64,000 nt of DNA from UBA1367 sp040268355 (GTDB lineage: Bacteria; Actinomycetota; Coriobacteriia; Coriobacteriales; Atopobiaceae): assembly GCA_040268355.1 (NCBI GenBank), contig JAWRIT010000020.1:8626-72625 (forward strand), in the 5' to 3' direction. Position 1 is the first letter of the stretch. Every line of letters begins with the position of its first letter. This document shows positions 7,111 to 14,963 of this stretch, one piece after another. The position numbers were made by a program, and so were the translations under genes. The notes under the pieces are model-generated. The model ran no database searches. It was not told where the DNA came from and worked only from the letters and a program-made list of their open reading frames with translations.

Positions 7111-8220
7111 ATGCAGACCGACATCGCCATCTCCCAAAACATAGCACGGATGCGCAAGGAGCAGGGATTCACCCAAGAAGACCTCGCCACGTTCCTCGGC
7201 GTGACGAAGGCGTCGGTCTCGAAATGGGAATGCGGGCAGAGCTTCCCCGACATAGCGCTGCTCCCCAGAATCGCCACGTACTTTGGCGTGAGCATCGACG
7301 AGCTGATGGGCTACGCACCGCAGATGACCAAGGCCCAAGTGCGCGCCACGTACCTGAAGCTCCGAGACGTGTTTGCGAGCGAGCCCTTCGATGACGCCCA
7401 CGACGCATGTCGCGAAATCGCGAAGAAGTACTGGTCCTGTCCGCCGCTGCTCGTGCAGCTGGCGGTCCTGTACCTCAACCATGCCGCCGAGGCTCCCACC
7501 GAGGCAAAGCGAGACGCATTCCTGAAGGAGGCCGAGGGGTACTGCCGAAGGACGATGGATTTGGACTCCGACTCGACCACCATCCGTCACGCGAACGCGC
7601 TCTTGGCCGCCCTCCTGCTCGCCCAGAACAGGCCCGAAGAGGCCGTAGAGCGGCTCGAAGGCGCACTGGATCCGGCCCTTGGGGAGCGGTCCCTGCTCGC
7701 GCAGGCCTACCTCGCCCAGGGGATGGCGGAAGAGGCCGAACGCTGCACGCAGGTGAGCATATTCGAGAGCCTCGTCGCCCTGATGAACGGCCTGCCGATG
7801 CTGGCAAGTCTGTGCGCATCCGACGCTGGGCGCCTGGAGGAGGCGTACGTTCGCACACTCGCCGTCATCGAAGCGTTCGAGTTCGAGGAGGCGTGGGCGA
7901 ATTGCCCGGCGGTGTACGCCACCTTTGCGGCGACCTTCGCCGCGGGCGGCAATACGGAGCGCGCATACGAGTGCCTCGAGCACTACGTACGTGTCGTGGG
8001 AAAGATGCAGTTCCCACCGAGACTGCACGGGGACGAGTTCTTCGACAAAGTGGACGATTACCTGGAAGATCTCGACCTGGGAGGCAACGCGTCGCGCAAC
8101 GAAGAGCTGATCAAGAGGTCGGCGATCTCCGGCATCGAGCACAACCCCGCGTTTGCGGGCATAGCCGACGAGCCGCGCTTTAGGCAGCTGGTCGCTGACC
8201 TACGTGGGAGGCTGCAATGA
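7111..8220 (+). CDS. XRE-family regulator with C-terminal TPR-like helical region
   Basis: A 369-residue protein. Residues 1-65 hold an XRE helix-turn-helix (NIARMRKEQGFTQEDLATFLGVTKASVSKWECGQSFPD). The rest is alpha-helical with repeated Ala/Leu/Glu patterns (AEAPTEAKRDAFLKEAEGY, EEAVERLEGALDPALGERS, LAQGMAEEAERC) that fit tetratricopeptide-type repeats, like Rgg/PlcR-type peptide-responsive regulators. The ATG at 7111 has AGGAGG six bases upstream. It overlaps the CPBP protease gene by ATGA, so the regulator and the membrane protease are co-expressed; a peptide-signal link between them is possible but is inference. Confidence 0.85.
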   Translation: MQTDIAISQNIARMRKEQGFTQEDLATFLGVTKASVSKWECGQSFPDIALLPRIATYFGVSIDELMGYAPQMTKAQVRATYLKLRDVFASEPFDDAHDACREIAKKYWSCPPLLVQLAVLYLNHAAEAPTEAKRDAFLKEAEGYCRRTMDLDSDSTTIRHANALLAALLLAQNRPEEAVERLEGALDPALGERSLLAQAYLAQGMAEEAERCTQVSIFESLVALMNGLPMLASLCASDAGRLEEAYVRTLAVIEAFEFEEAWANCPAVYATFAATFAAGGNTERAYECLEHYVRVVGKMQFPPRLHGDEFFDKVDDYLEDLDLGGNASRNEELIKRSAISGIEHNPAFAGIADEPRFRQLVADLRGRLQ

Positions 8221-9125
8221 ACACGCAGGCCGCCAGGAAGCGCGTGCTCGTCTTTTTGGCGATCACGTTCGGCATCAGTTGGACCTTGCTGATCGCCGGT
8301 GGCATCGCGACCGGCTCCTTCGAGGCGGGAGAATCCGCATCGCCCGTCATGCTCGGCATGCTCGTGCTCACGATGTTCACGCCGCTCGTTGGCGCGCTGC
8401 TGGCCAACGCCATCGTGGGGAAGGACGCTCGCATCGACCTCGCGCTTCGACCACGCATCAAGGGAAACGTCAAGCATTACCTACTCGCGTGGTTCGGCCC
8501 GGCCGTGGTGGTGGTCGCAGGGACCGCCGTGTTCTTCACCGCATTCCCGAGCTGGTTCGACCCACGCGCCGGCTCGCTCGCCACGTCGCAGCTCGCAGCC
8601 GACGCCGGCCAGGTGACGGAGGGCAGGGCTCCCCTGGTCGCGGCGGCGACGGTGGCTTCCGCCGTGCTGGTGGCGCCGCTCATCAACATGGTCCCCGCAT
8701 TCGGCGAGGAGGCCGGCTGGCGTGGCATGCTGTTCCCGTCGCTGTGCGAGCGCTTCTCCCCGCGAGATGCTGCGGTTGTCTCGGGGATCATCTGGGGAGT
8801 CTGGCATGCCCCCGCCATCTGCATGGGGCACAACTACGGAATGGCGTACCCGGGCTTCCCCGTGGCGGGCATCCTCGTGATGGTCCTGCTCTGCACGGCG
8901 TTTGGCGCTTGTCTCTGCCGGCTGAGGATGCGTTCGGAAAGTGTCTGGCCGTGCGCGCTCGCTCACGGCGCCTTCAACGCCGTGGCGAACATAGGCATCG
9001 TGCTCTGCGCCGTCGATCCGACCCCGCTCGGGCCGTCCCCGCTGGGTCTTGTCGCAGGCATACCGGTCATCTTCCTGGGGCTCTGGTGCTTGGTGCGCCT
9101 GAGGGATCTGCCAGCGCAGTCATAG
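8217..9125 (+). CDS. CPBP-family intramembrane metalloprotease
   Basis: A 302-residue protein with about eight membrane segments and the three CPBP (Abi/Rce1) motifs: EEAGWRG (EExxxR), GVWHAP and AHGAFNA. The two glutamates and two histidines form the predicted metal site inside the membrane. Family members process prenylated or lipid-linked peptides, bacteriocin precursors or signal peptides. Its ATG overlaps the stop of the XRE-TPR gene by four bases, so translation is coupled. After the stop there are remnants of an AbiE locus on the other strand. The substrate is unknown. Confidence 0.85.
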   Translation: MNTQAARKRVLVFLAITFGISWTLLIAGGIATGSFEAGESASPVMLGMLVLTMFTPLVGALLANAIVGKDARIDLALRPRIKGNVKHYLLAWFGPAVVVVAGTAVFFTAFPSWFDPRAGSLATSQLAADAGQVTEGRAPLVAAATVASAVLVAPLINMVPAFGEEAGWRGMLFPSLCERFSPRDAAVVSGIIWGVWHAPAICMGHNYGMAYPGFPVAGILVMVLLCTAFGACLCRLRMRSESVWPCALAHGAFNAVANIGIVLCAVDPTPLGPSPLGLVAGIPVIFLGLWCLVRLRDLPAQS

Positions 9126-9253
9126 CTGGCCTCAGACGTCCGAGACCGCGGATCAGTCCGTCGAGGACGCCCCTATCACCACAAAACGATCGAGGGTCCT
9201 GTCGTATACACTCCACATCCCGGTACCCCACCATTCTTTCCCGAACTCGAATT

Positions 9254-9402
9254 GAGTACGAAGTCGGCGTCGGGATCGCTAAACACACGGCAGAGTAGCC
9301 TGTGGAAGTAGAACCCGGCAATCGCCCTGTTGGTGTCCAAGGCGATTCCTTGGCGGCCTGCTTGACCGCCATCTCCAGCGCGGCAGGCGTCCTGTACCGC
9401 AT
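9254..9402 (-). pseudogene. AbiEii-type nucleotidyltransferase toxin, 5' fragment with frameshift
   Basis: The start MRYRTPAALEMAVKQAAKES is the typical N terminus of AbiEii/AbiGii toxins. After a one-frame shift near 9340 the text continues in another frame as DTNRAIAGFYFHRLLCRVFSD and ends at DADFVL, where family members normally go on to the GG-Q-G-M-L nucleotidyltransferase motif. The remainder is lost. The ATG lies two bases after the stop of the AbiEi remnant, which preserves the usual antitoxin-toxin order. No functional toxin can be made. Confidence 0.75.
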
Positions 9403-9404
9403 GC

Positions 9405-9872
9405 TCACCACTTCCAATCCAGCCCTGCGTCGGCCATGAGCCAGAAGAACGCATCAGCGGCCCTCTGCTCGCCCATCGCGTCGCGCAGAATGTCCTTGAA
9501 CCTATCAACGTCGAAGCCCCGCGCCGCGGTTGCGGCATCGGCGAGGGCGCCGGCGATGAGCGATGGGTCCTCGTGGTCGAGGCGAAGGTCGGCCACCGTC
9601 CGCTCGGCCCGGGTGAAGGGGACCCCTCGAAGAAGGAGGTGTCGTTTCGCGAGACGCTACGAACTCCGAACCTGGCAACCGGGTTCCTCGTGTTGAAGTG
9701 TCGGGGGGGCAAGCAGCCTGTAGGGTGAGAGGTGGAAATCACCGAGGCCAAGGATGCTTGCGGCGGTGGTCCCTGCGACCGCGACTCCGTCCCATGCGGC
9801 AGGAAGGATCCTCTCGTGCGAGAGCTTCTCGGGCGCGGTGAGCTTCCATGAGCCACTACGTCGCAATTGCAC
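9405..9872 (-). pseudogene. AbiEi-type antitoxin, degenerate
   Basis: Three frames join into one AbiEi-like text: LTAPEKLSHERILPAAWDGV...TTAASILGLGDFHLSPYRLLAP (start side), then RHFNTRNPVARFGVRSVSRND, then GVPFTRAERTVADLRLDHEDPSLIAGAL...DAGLDWKW to the stop at 9405. Two frameshifts (near 9695 and 9615) break it, and the N-terminal winged helix is missing. AbiEi is the DNA-binding antitoxin of type IV abortive-infection systems. Together with the AbiEii fragment it is a dead toxin-antitoxin pair lying directly beside the sirtuin locus. Confidence 0.75.
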
Positions 9873-9880
9873 AGACGGTA

Positions 9881-10828
9881 TCAGTGAAGGTCGAGTCGCA
9901 GGTCGACGAGGACGCGGGACAGGTCACCCTGCACGACAAAGGAGCGGTTGCCGAGCTGCGCGGGAGCTGATCCCTTCGCCAGATTCACCACGCCTAGGCG
10001 GGTATTCTCGTGTGCCTGAGCCATGCGCCAGAACGGCAGCGTGATCACTGCGGGCGTCATATCGCCCACACCCAGGCTCAGGAGCAGCACACGCTTGCCC
10101 GACGCCAAGCGCTCACGCACGAAGTCCTGGTAACGACCTAACTCCCCTTGCCAGGCTTCGCCCTGCAGGAAGGTGTCATCGCGAATCCAAGGCATCATCT
10201 GCCAGCCACATTCGGGACAGCGCGGCACCAGATCGCTCGGAACGCGCTGGTCACCGTCTGTTGCGGCAACCATAGCATTCACCAGCTCCTGGCTGGGGTA
10301 GAGATGGTCGTGGCAAGGCTGACTGCACTGGAAGTAGCCCGCATCGCCCTGGAAGCGCGCCACGCGCTCCATGGGGAAGCCAGCGCGCTCGAACTGTCCG
10401 TCCACGTTGGTGGTGATGATGAAGTAGTCCTTCTCCTCCAGCACGGCAAGCAGGTCCCGATAGGCCTGGCCTGCGGGTGCCTGCTGCATAAACTGCAGGT
10501 AGCGCGCGTAATAGGCCCACTGCGACTCAAGCGAGGGATACAGGTAGTAGTAACCCTCCCCCATCGAACGAAAGCCGTACTTCTTCTTGAAGGCGGCGAA
10601 CTCGAGATCGAAGACAGGTACGTCGTGGTAGTGGTTGTTGCCGTCAGCGCTCGAGAGGCCTGAACCCGCACCCACCACGACGGCGTCGGCCTCTGCGATC
10701 TCCTGAGCGAGGCGCTGCACCTGCGAGCGGTACGCTTCGCTGCCCGTTGTCTCTCGACCCCGTGCCGCTTCTTCGGCATTGGGCTGGAAGAAGCAGAAGC
10801 TCTCGGGACGTCCCCCTGCCTTACCCAT
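9881..10828 (-). CDS. class M-like sirtuin (Sir2 family), canonical copy
   Basis: A 315-residue Sir2-family protein. The NAD motif GAGSGLSSADG is at 53-63, TTNVD at 139-143 (Asn141), and QGD at 160-162 replaces the catalytic His-Gly of deacetylating sirtuins. Zinc ligands are C168/C172 and C204/C207. Asn plus Gln in the active site is the hallmark of macrodomain-linked SirTM proteins, which ADP-ribosylate a lipoylated GcvH-like protein; that activity is inferred here, and no macrodomain, GcvH or LplA gene lies nearby. The ATG at 10828 has AAGGAG six bases upstream and overlaps the TetR gene end by 8 bases, so both form one leftward operon. Confidence 0.85.
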   Translation of the reverse strand: MGKAGGRPESFCFFQPNAEEAARGRETTGSEAYRSQVQRLAQEIAEADAVVVGAGSGLSSADGNNHYHDVPVFDLEFAAFKKKYGFRSMGEGYYYLYPSLESQWAYYARYLQFMQQAPAGQAYRDLLAVLEEKDYFIITTNVDGQFERAGFPMERVARFQGDAGYFQCSQPCHDHLYPSQELVNAMVAATDGDQRVPSDLVPRCPECGWQMMPWIRDDTFLQGEAWQGELGRYQDFVRERLASGKRVLLLSLGVGDMTPAVITLPFWRMAQAHENTRLGVVNLAKGSAPAQLGNRSFVVQGDLSRVLVDLRLDLH

Positions 10829-11366
10829 GACGAACTCCTTCGTATCCGGCGGCAATGAAGTCGCGGATAAGCGCCTGAGCCTGCAAGAACTCTTGCCCGC
10901 GCCTCCAGCCCAAAGCCTGGTTCACGGCGAGATTGCCATTGGCGGTAAAGGCAAAGAGGGTCTGCGCATCCCGTTCGGACAGGCCCGTGCGCTCCATGAT
11001 GCTGGACACGCCCTCGGCCTCACCGCGCGCCACCACACGCCGTGCGACAAAGGGATAGAGTTCGCGGTCGGTGTAGAGCAGGCGATAGTCCTCGTTGACC
11101 GGAACTCGCTGGCACATGCTCACGGGCGTCGTGCCGTCAAGCATCGGCTCGGCATCAATCGCCTCGTCGACGACCTCCTCGAGCAGCGCATACTTGTCCT
11201 CGTAGTGCAGGTAGAAGGTCCCGCGGTTGATCTCGGCGCGCTTGCAGACCTCAGCCACACTCGTCTTGCCAAAGCCTCGCTCGTGCAGCAGCTCAAAAAA
11301 GGCCTGCTTGATGACCTGCTTGGTATAACGCGTGCGCCGGTCTTCGCGCCTGGGCTTCCCCGCCAT
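10821..11366 (-). CDS. TetR family regulator of the sirtuin locus
   Basis: A 181-residue regulator. The helix-turn-helix reads IKQAFFELLHERGFGKTSVAEVCKRAEINRGTFYLHYEDKYALLEEV, typical of the TetR_C_7/C_33-like group; the C-terminal ligand domain contains a FAFTANGNLAVNQAL helix. The ATG at 11366 follows GGGGAG; an in-frame ATG at 11429 lies inside the promoter and is rejected. It is the first gene of the leftward unit TetR-sirtuin. Identical motif pairs in its own promoter and in the divergent promoter suggest that it controls all three sirtuin genes. Confidence 0.88.
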   Translation of the reverse strand: MAGKPRREDRRTRYTKQVIKQAFFELLHERGFGKTSVAEVCKRAEINRGTFYLHYEDKYALLEEVVDEAIDAEPMLDGTTPVSMCQRVPVNEDYRLLYTDRELYPFVARRVVARGEAEGVSSIMERTGLSERDAQTLFAFTANGNLAVNQALGWRRGQEFLQAQALIRDFIAAGYEGVRHG

Positions 11367-11711
11367 GACCACTCCCCATATCGACTCTGATCTTGGCTTG
11401 ATTATAGACAGATGTTCAGATTCCATCAATCTGTTGATCTAAAGACAGAAAGGGTCACCATGCCAGGGAAAGCAAGCCCAGACACTCGCAGCTGTTCGCA
11501 ATGCTCTTCCTACGTCACGCAATGAACAGGGGCGTACATCCGTTGAGGATTTAACAGCTCCGCATCGCTGTCCATTTCTGAACAATCCTGAGCAATTGCC
11601 TGTTGTGAGCGTCAGTCTTCCTGGGAATATCTATGCATAGACACTTGTTCAGCTTCTTTCATTCTGTTGAGTAAAATATGACCGCTTCACCTGGGCCATC
11701 AAGGAGGAGAC
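11367..11711. promoter_or_regulatory. divergent control region of the sirtuin locus
   Basis: A 345-base region. On the minus strand TTGATG, 17 bases, TATAAT (plus-strand ATTATA at 11401-11406) forms a near-consensus promoter for the TetR gene. TGTTCAG-N11-CTGTTGA occurs at 11413-11437, between those elements, and again at 11646-11670 just before a TAAAAT box (11672-11677) of the rightward unit. Both copies are in the same orientation and have the same spacing. A reversed half-site CTGAACA lies at 11578-11584. AAGGAGGAGAC precedes the ATG at 11712. Confidence 0.7.
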
Positions 11712-12686
11712 ATGCCACAGGGACAAACCCTTTACGAGGAGCTCGTCAACATGGCGGGCTACAACTACAGCCGCTACTATCAGTACTACGCGCAGGGCGG
11801 CGTGCCGGTGGAGCTCTCCACGCGCGAGGAGCCCTACAAGGAGCAGATCGCCAAGCTTGCCACCCAGATCCAAGAGGCGGACGTGATTGTCGTTGGCGCG
11901 GCAGCGGGCCTTTCCGCAGCCGGGGGCGGCGACTTCTATTACGGTGACTCCCCCTCATGGCGCGAGCATTTCGGCAAGTACACCAAAAGGTTCGGCTTCG
12001 AGGGTGCCTTCGTGGGCATGCGGCATCGCTGGAAGTCGCCCGAGGAGCGCTGGGGCTTCCTGGCGACCTTCCTGCACACCACACAGTCCGCACCGCTACG
12101 CAAGCCCTACCTCGACCTGGACGTTCTTGTGCAGGGCAAGGACTCCTTCATGCTCACCACCAACCAGGACACTCAGCTCGTGAAGCTCTACCCCGAGGAC
12201 AAGGTCGCGCAGATCCAGGGCGATCACCGTTACTTCCAATGCTCCAAGCCCTGCTGCGACCATCTCTGGGATGCCGTGGAGCCCGTGAACCAGATGTTTG
12301 AGGCCATGGGCGATGGCTTCGAGGTGCCCACCGAACTCATTCCCCGCTGTCCGCATTGCGGTGCCGAGGCCTTCCCTTGGGTGCGTGGCTACGGCAACCT
12401 GCTGGAGGGCGAGCGCTACCACGCCGAGTACGCCAAGGCCGGCACCTTCATCGAGGCACAGCGCGACCGCAAGGCGCTCCTCCTCGAAATCGGCGTGGGT
12501 CGCATGACCCCCATGTTCATCCAGGAACCTTTCTGGAACCTCACGCTCGCCTACCCCCACGCGCGCTACGTCACCATCAACAGCGAGCACGCCCTCCTCC
12601 CCCGGCAAATCGAGGACAAGGGCATGGCCATCAAAGCCGACATCGCGCAGACGCTGATCGACACGCGCAAGGCATTGGGGAGGTAA
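11712..12686 (+). CDS. class M-like sirtuin, divergent copy A
   Basis: A 324-residue paralogue of the sirtuin at 9881-10828. The NAD motif is altered to GAAAGLSAAGG (62-72); TTNQD keeps Asn150 but has Gln-Asp after it; QGD (Gln168) and the zinc pattern FQCSKPCC...PRCPHCG are retained. The conserved C-terminal core LLEIGVGRMTPMFIQEPFW matches the first copy. It may still bind NAD or ADP-ribose, but the changed glycine loop makes catalysis less certain. The ATG has AAGGAGG seven bases upstream. It is the first gene of a rightward pair under the second TGTTCAG motif; the next gene starts two bases after its stop. Confidence 0.8.
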   Translation: MPQGQTLYEELVNMAGYNYSRYYQYYAQGGVPVELSTREEPYKEQIAKLATQIQEADVIVVGAAAGLSAAGGGDFYYGDSPSWREHFGKYTKRFGFEGAFVGMRHRWKSPEERWGFLATFLHTTQSAPLRKPYLDLDVLVQGKDSFMLTTNQDTQLVKLYPEDKVAQIQGDHRYFQCSKPCCDHLWDAVEPVNQMFEAMGDGFEVPTELIPRCPHCGAEAFPWVRGYGNLLEGERYHAEYAKAGTFIEAQRDRKALLLEIGVGRMTPMFIQEPFWNLTLAYPHARYVTINSEHALLPRQIEDKGMAIKADIAQTLIDTRKALGR

Positions 12687-12688
12687 GC

Positions 12689-13603
12689 ATGGGCAAGACA
12701 GACCTGCTTAGCGGCGGCATGACAGCCGAGAAGGTCACACGCATCCGCGAGGTGCTAGACGCCGCCGACCTGGTGATCGTGACCGCAAGCAACGGCCTCG
12801 ACATGAGCGAGGGACTCAATATATTCCGCCCTGACCAGCATTTTATTGAGACATACGGCGACCTTGCAACGGCCACCGGCGCCATGAGCATCCTGCAGGG
12901 CATGGCCTCACCAGGGATTGCCCCAGAACAGCGCTGGGCCTGGTTTGCCCGCTTCGCCCAGGTGGAGTGGCTTAGCTACGAACCCACGCCCCTCATGCGC
13001 ACGGTGCGTGAGCTCGTGGGCGAGAAGGACCACATGGTCGTGACGTGCAACATTGATGGCCGCCTTGCCAAGGTGTTCGACGAGCAGCGCATCGTTGAGA
13101 CCGAAGGATCCGTTCGCCAGCTCACCTGCTCTGCACACTGCTGTGACGAGCGCCTTGATGCGACTGAGGCCATGCGCGCCGCCAATGCAAGGATTGAAGA
13201 CGGCCGCGTACCCACCGAGCTCATCCCCCGCTGTCCCCACTGCGGTGCCATGCTTACGCCCGCAACAGACGAGATGCTTCTCGCCCACCCCGACGGAGAG
13301 CTCAGAGAGCGCCTCGCCCTTCTCAACCAGAAGATCGAGCGGGCGCATGGCAAGAATATCGTGGTGCTTGAGCTGGGCATCGGCGCACGCAACCAAGCCA
13401 TCAAGGTCCCGACGATGGACCTCGTTGCCACAGAGGAACGTGCCACGTACATCACGTTCAACTACAACGAGGTCTTCATCCCCAAAACCATAGCCGACCG
13501 CTCCATCGGCATCTCCGGCGACCTGGGACACGCCCTCGCCCAGCAGCGCAGACACCCCGATGATGGAAAGCGCAGAGGACGACGCCCTCTCCATCATGGG
13601 TGA
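12689..13603 (+). CDS. highly diverged sirtuin-like protein, copy B
   Basis: A 304-residue third paralogue. The NAD loop has become TASNGLDMSEG (32-42), lacking the Gly-Ala-Gly pattern. TCNID keeps Asn121, but the catalytic Gln of the other copies is Glu139 in TEGS. All four zinc cysteines remain (LTCSAHCC and PRCPHCG), and the ELGIGARNQAIKVPTMD core is recognisable. This suggests a structural or binding partner of the other sirtuins rather than an enzyme; that role is inference. GGGGAGG precedes the ATG and overlaps the end of the previous gene, so the two are translated together. Confidence 0.75.
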   Translation: MGKTDLLSGGMTAEKVTRIREVLDAADLVIVTASNGLDMSEGLNIFRPDQHFIETYGDLATATGAMSILQGMASPGIAPEQRWAWFARFAQVEWLSYEPTPLMRTVRELVGEKDHMVVTCNIDGRLAKVFDEQRIVETEGSVRQLTCSAHCCDERLDATEAMRAANARIEDGRVPTELIPRCPHCGAMLTPATDEMLLAHPDGELRERLALLNQKIERAHGKNIVVLELGIGARNQAIKVPTMDLVATEERATYITFNYNEVFIPKTIADRSIGISGDLGHALAQQRRHPDDGKRRGRRPLHHG

Positions 13604-13991
13604 AAGGGCGAAGCTGTGGCAGCCTAAGGTCCAGCTCATCGCATCGGCTGATCCAACAATGCCCAAGGGGCTTGACCTCTTGAGCATTTTTCACCCAAAC
13701 ATATCCCCTCACCTGCCTGCGACTCTGCTGCAACGAAGCGATGGCACCGTGGGCCTTCCCCTGGGGAGGTCATAACGACTGCCACGCCATGGCGAGGCTT
13801 GGAGCCGGACGTCGCAGCAAGCCTCTCGCCGCTGTCGTATCATGTGTCGCGACCACAGAAGGAAAGTCGAGGCCTCGTGGTTTGAGCGCAGGTGTCCGCT
13901 CCTGCGGCTTCCCGGCCATCGGGGCGGCGCACTCTATGCGCGGCGCGCATGCCGGTCTTGCAGCCGGACACGATGGAGGGGCAACCAGAAC
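13604..13991. other. intergenic region with weak terminator
   Basis: These 388 bases hold no gene I can support. Near 13662-13696 an interrupted stem (ATGC..AAG with CTT..GCAT) is followed by TTTTT, a possible terminator of the sirtuin pair. The rest is the leader of the AraC gene, with GGAGGGG at 13974-13980. Confidence 0.35.
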
Positions 13992-14963
13992 ATGAAAGAT
14001 TGCGCGGACATCCTCAGATCCGTGTGCGCCCAGCTTGGCTTGAGGAAGGCCGATGCGAACCCCTACGAATGCGGAGAATACCTCGTGGGAAACGGCATCG
14101 ACGTCACGGGCTACTTCTGGTTCCTCCCCTATGAGCGGCATATCGCCATCTCCACGTGCGATTTCTCATTTTGTCGGGACGTGGTCGCCAATTTTCCGGA
14201 AAAGACCCGCTACATAGCGCTCCGGCTCGAATATGCGAAGCACCTTCCCTCCGGCAGGATCATCGCCTTTCTGGAGGAGAGCGGCGGCAGCGTGAACGCC
14301 CACATGAGACGCGGTATGCGGGTGGCCTACACCGAGGTCATGTACCTTCCGTCGTTCTACCATCAGCACCTTTCCGAATGCTTCAGCGGATACCCGGAAG
14401 AACCGTCGAAGATCCTGCGGGACATGGGCGGCGAGCACAACTGGCCCGCCTCAATGATGACGGTCCTCAATGACATCCGCAAAAGCCAGCTCAGCGGCAC
14501 GGCAAAGGAGCTCTACGTTGTGGCGAAGGCATATGAGCTCATGGCCGTGCTCCTCAAGATGGGCAGCGACCGCCTTCCAGCTCGAAGCGCCGACTTCGAG
14601 AGCGTCACCTCAGCCGTGGAATACATAAACGAGAACTACACGGGAAGCATCGAGCAACGGGACCTCGTCCGCATGGCGAACATGAGCGCCACCAAGCTCA
14701 AGCGCCTCTTCAAGTTGGTCACCGGACTCACCATCACTCAGTACGTCGTGGAGCGCAAGACCGACCTGGCAATGCACCTCCTTGCCGACACCGACCTGCC
14801 TGTTGCCGACATCGCGCGAAAGTCCGGGTTCAAGACACCGAGCGGCTTCGCGACGTCCTTCAAGCGACAGGTGGGCATGACGCCCAGGGAATACCGCCTC
14901 TCCATGCGTGCGGGCGTCCTGCACAACCCCTCTTCCATCGGCAGCCTCACATTTGACTCGTGA
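13992..14963 (+). CDS. AraC-family transcription regulator
   Basis: A 323-residue protein. The last 100 residues form the double helix-turn-helix of AraC proteins: VEYINENYTGSIEQRDLVRMANMSATKLKRLFK and DLPVADIARKSGFKTPSGFATSFKRQVGMTPREYR. The N-terminal two thirds is a ligand or dimer domain without a recognised name. The frame is open upstream, but the conserved part begins at the ATG at 13992. Its 3' end overlaps the convergent ABC gene by 17 bases. AraC regulators of this type sit beside siderophore uptake operons, where the ligand is often the siderophore itself, so control of the neighbouring transport operon is likely. Confidence 0.85.
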   Translation: MKDCADILRSVCAQLGLRKADANPYECGEYLVGNGIDVTGYFWFLPYERHIAISTCDFSFCRDVVANFPEKTRYIALRLEYAKHLPSGRIIAFLEESGGSVNAHMRRGMRVAYTEVMYLPSFYHQHLSECFSGYPEEPSKILRDMGGEHNWPASMMTVLNDIRKSQLSGTAKELYVVAKAYELMAVLLKMGSDRLPARSADFESVTSAVEYINENYTGSIEQRDLVRMANMSATKLKRLFKLVTGLTITQYVVERKTDLAMHLLADTDLPVADIARKSGFKTPSGFATSFKRQVGMTPREYRLSMRAGVLHNPSSIGSLTFDS

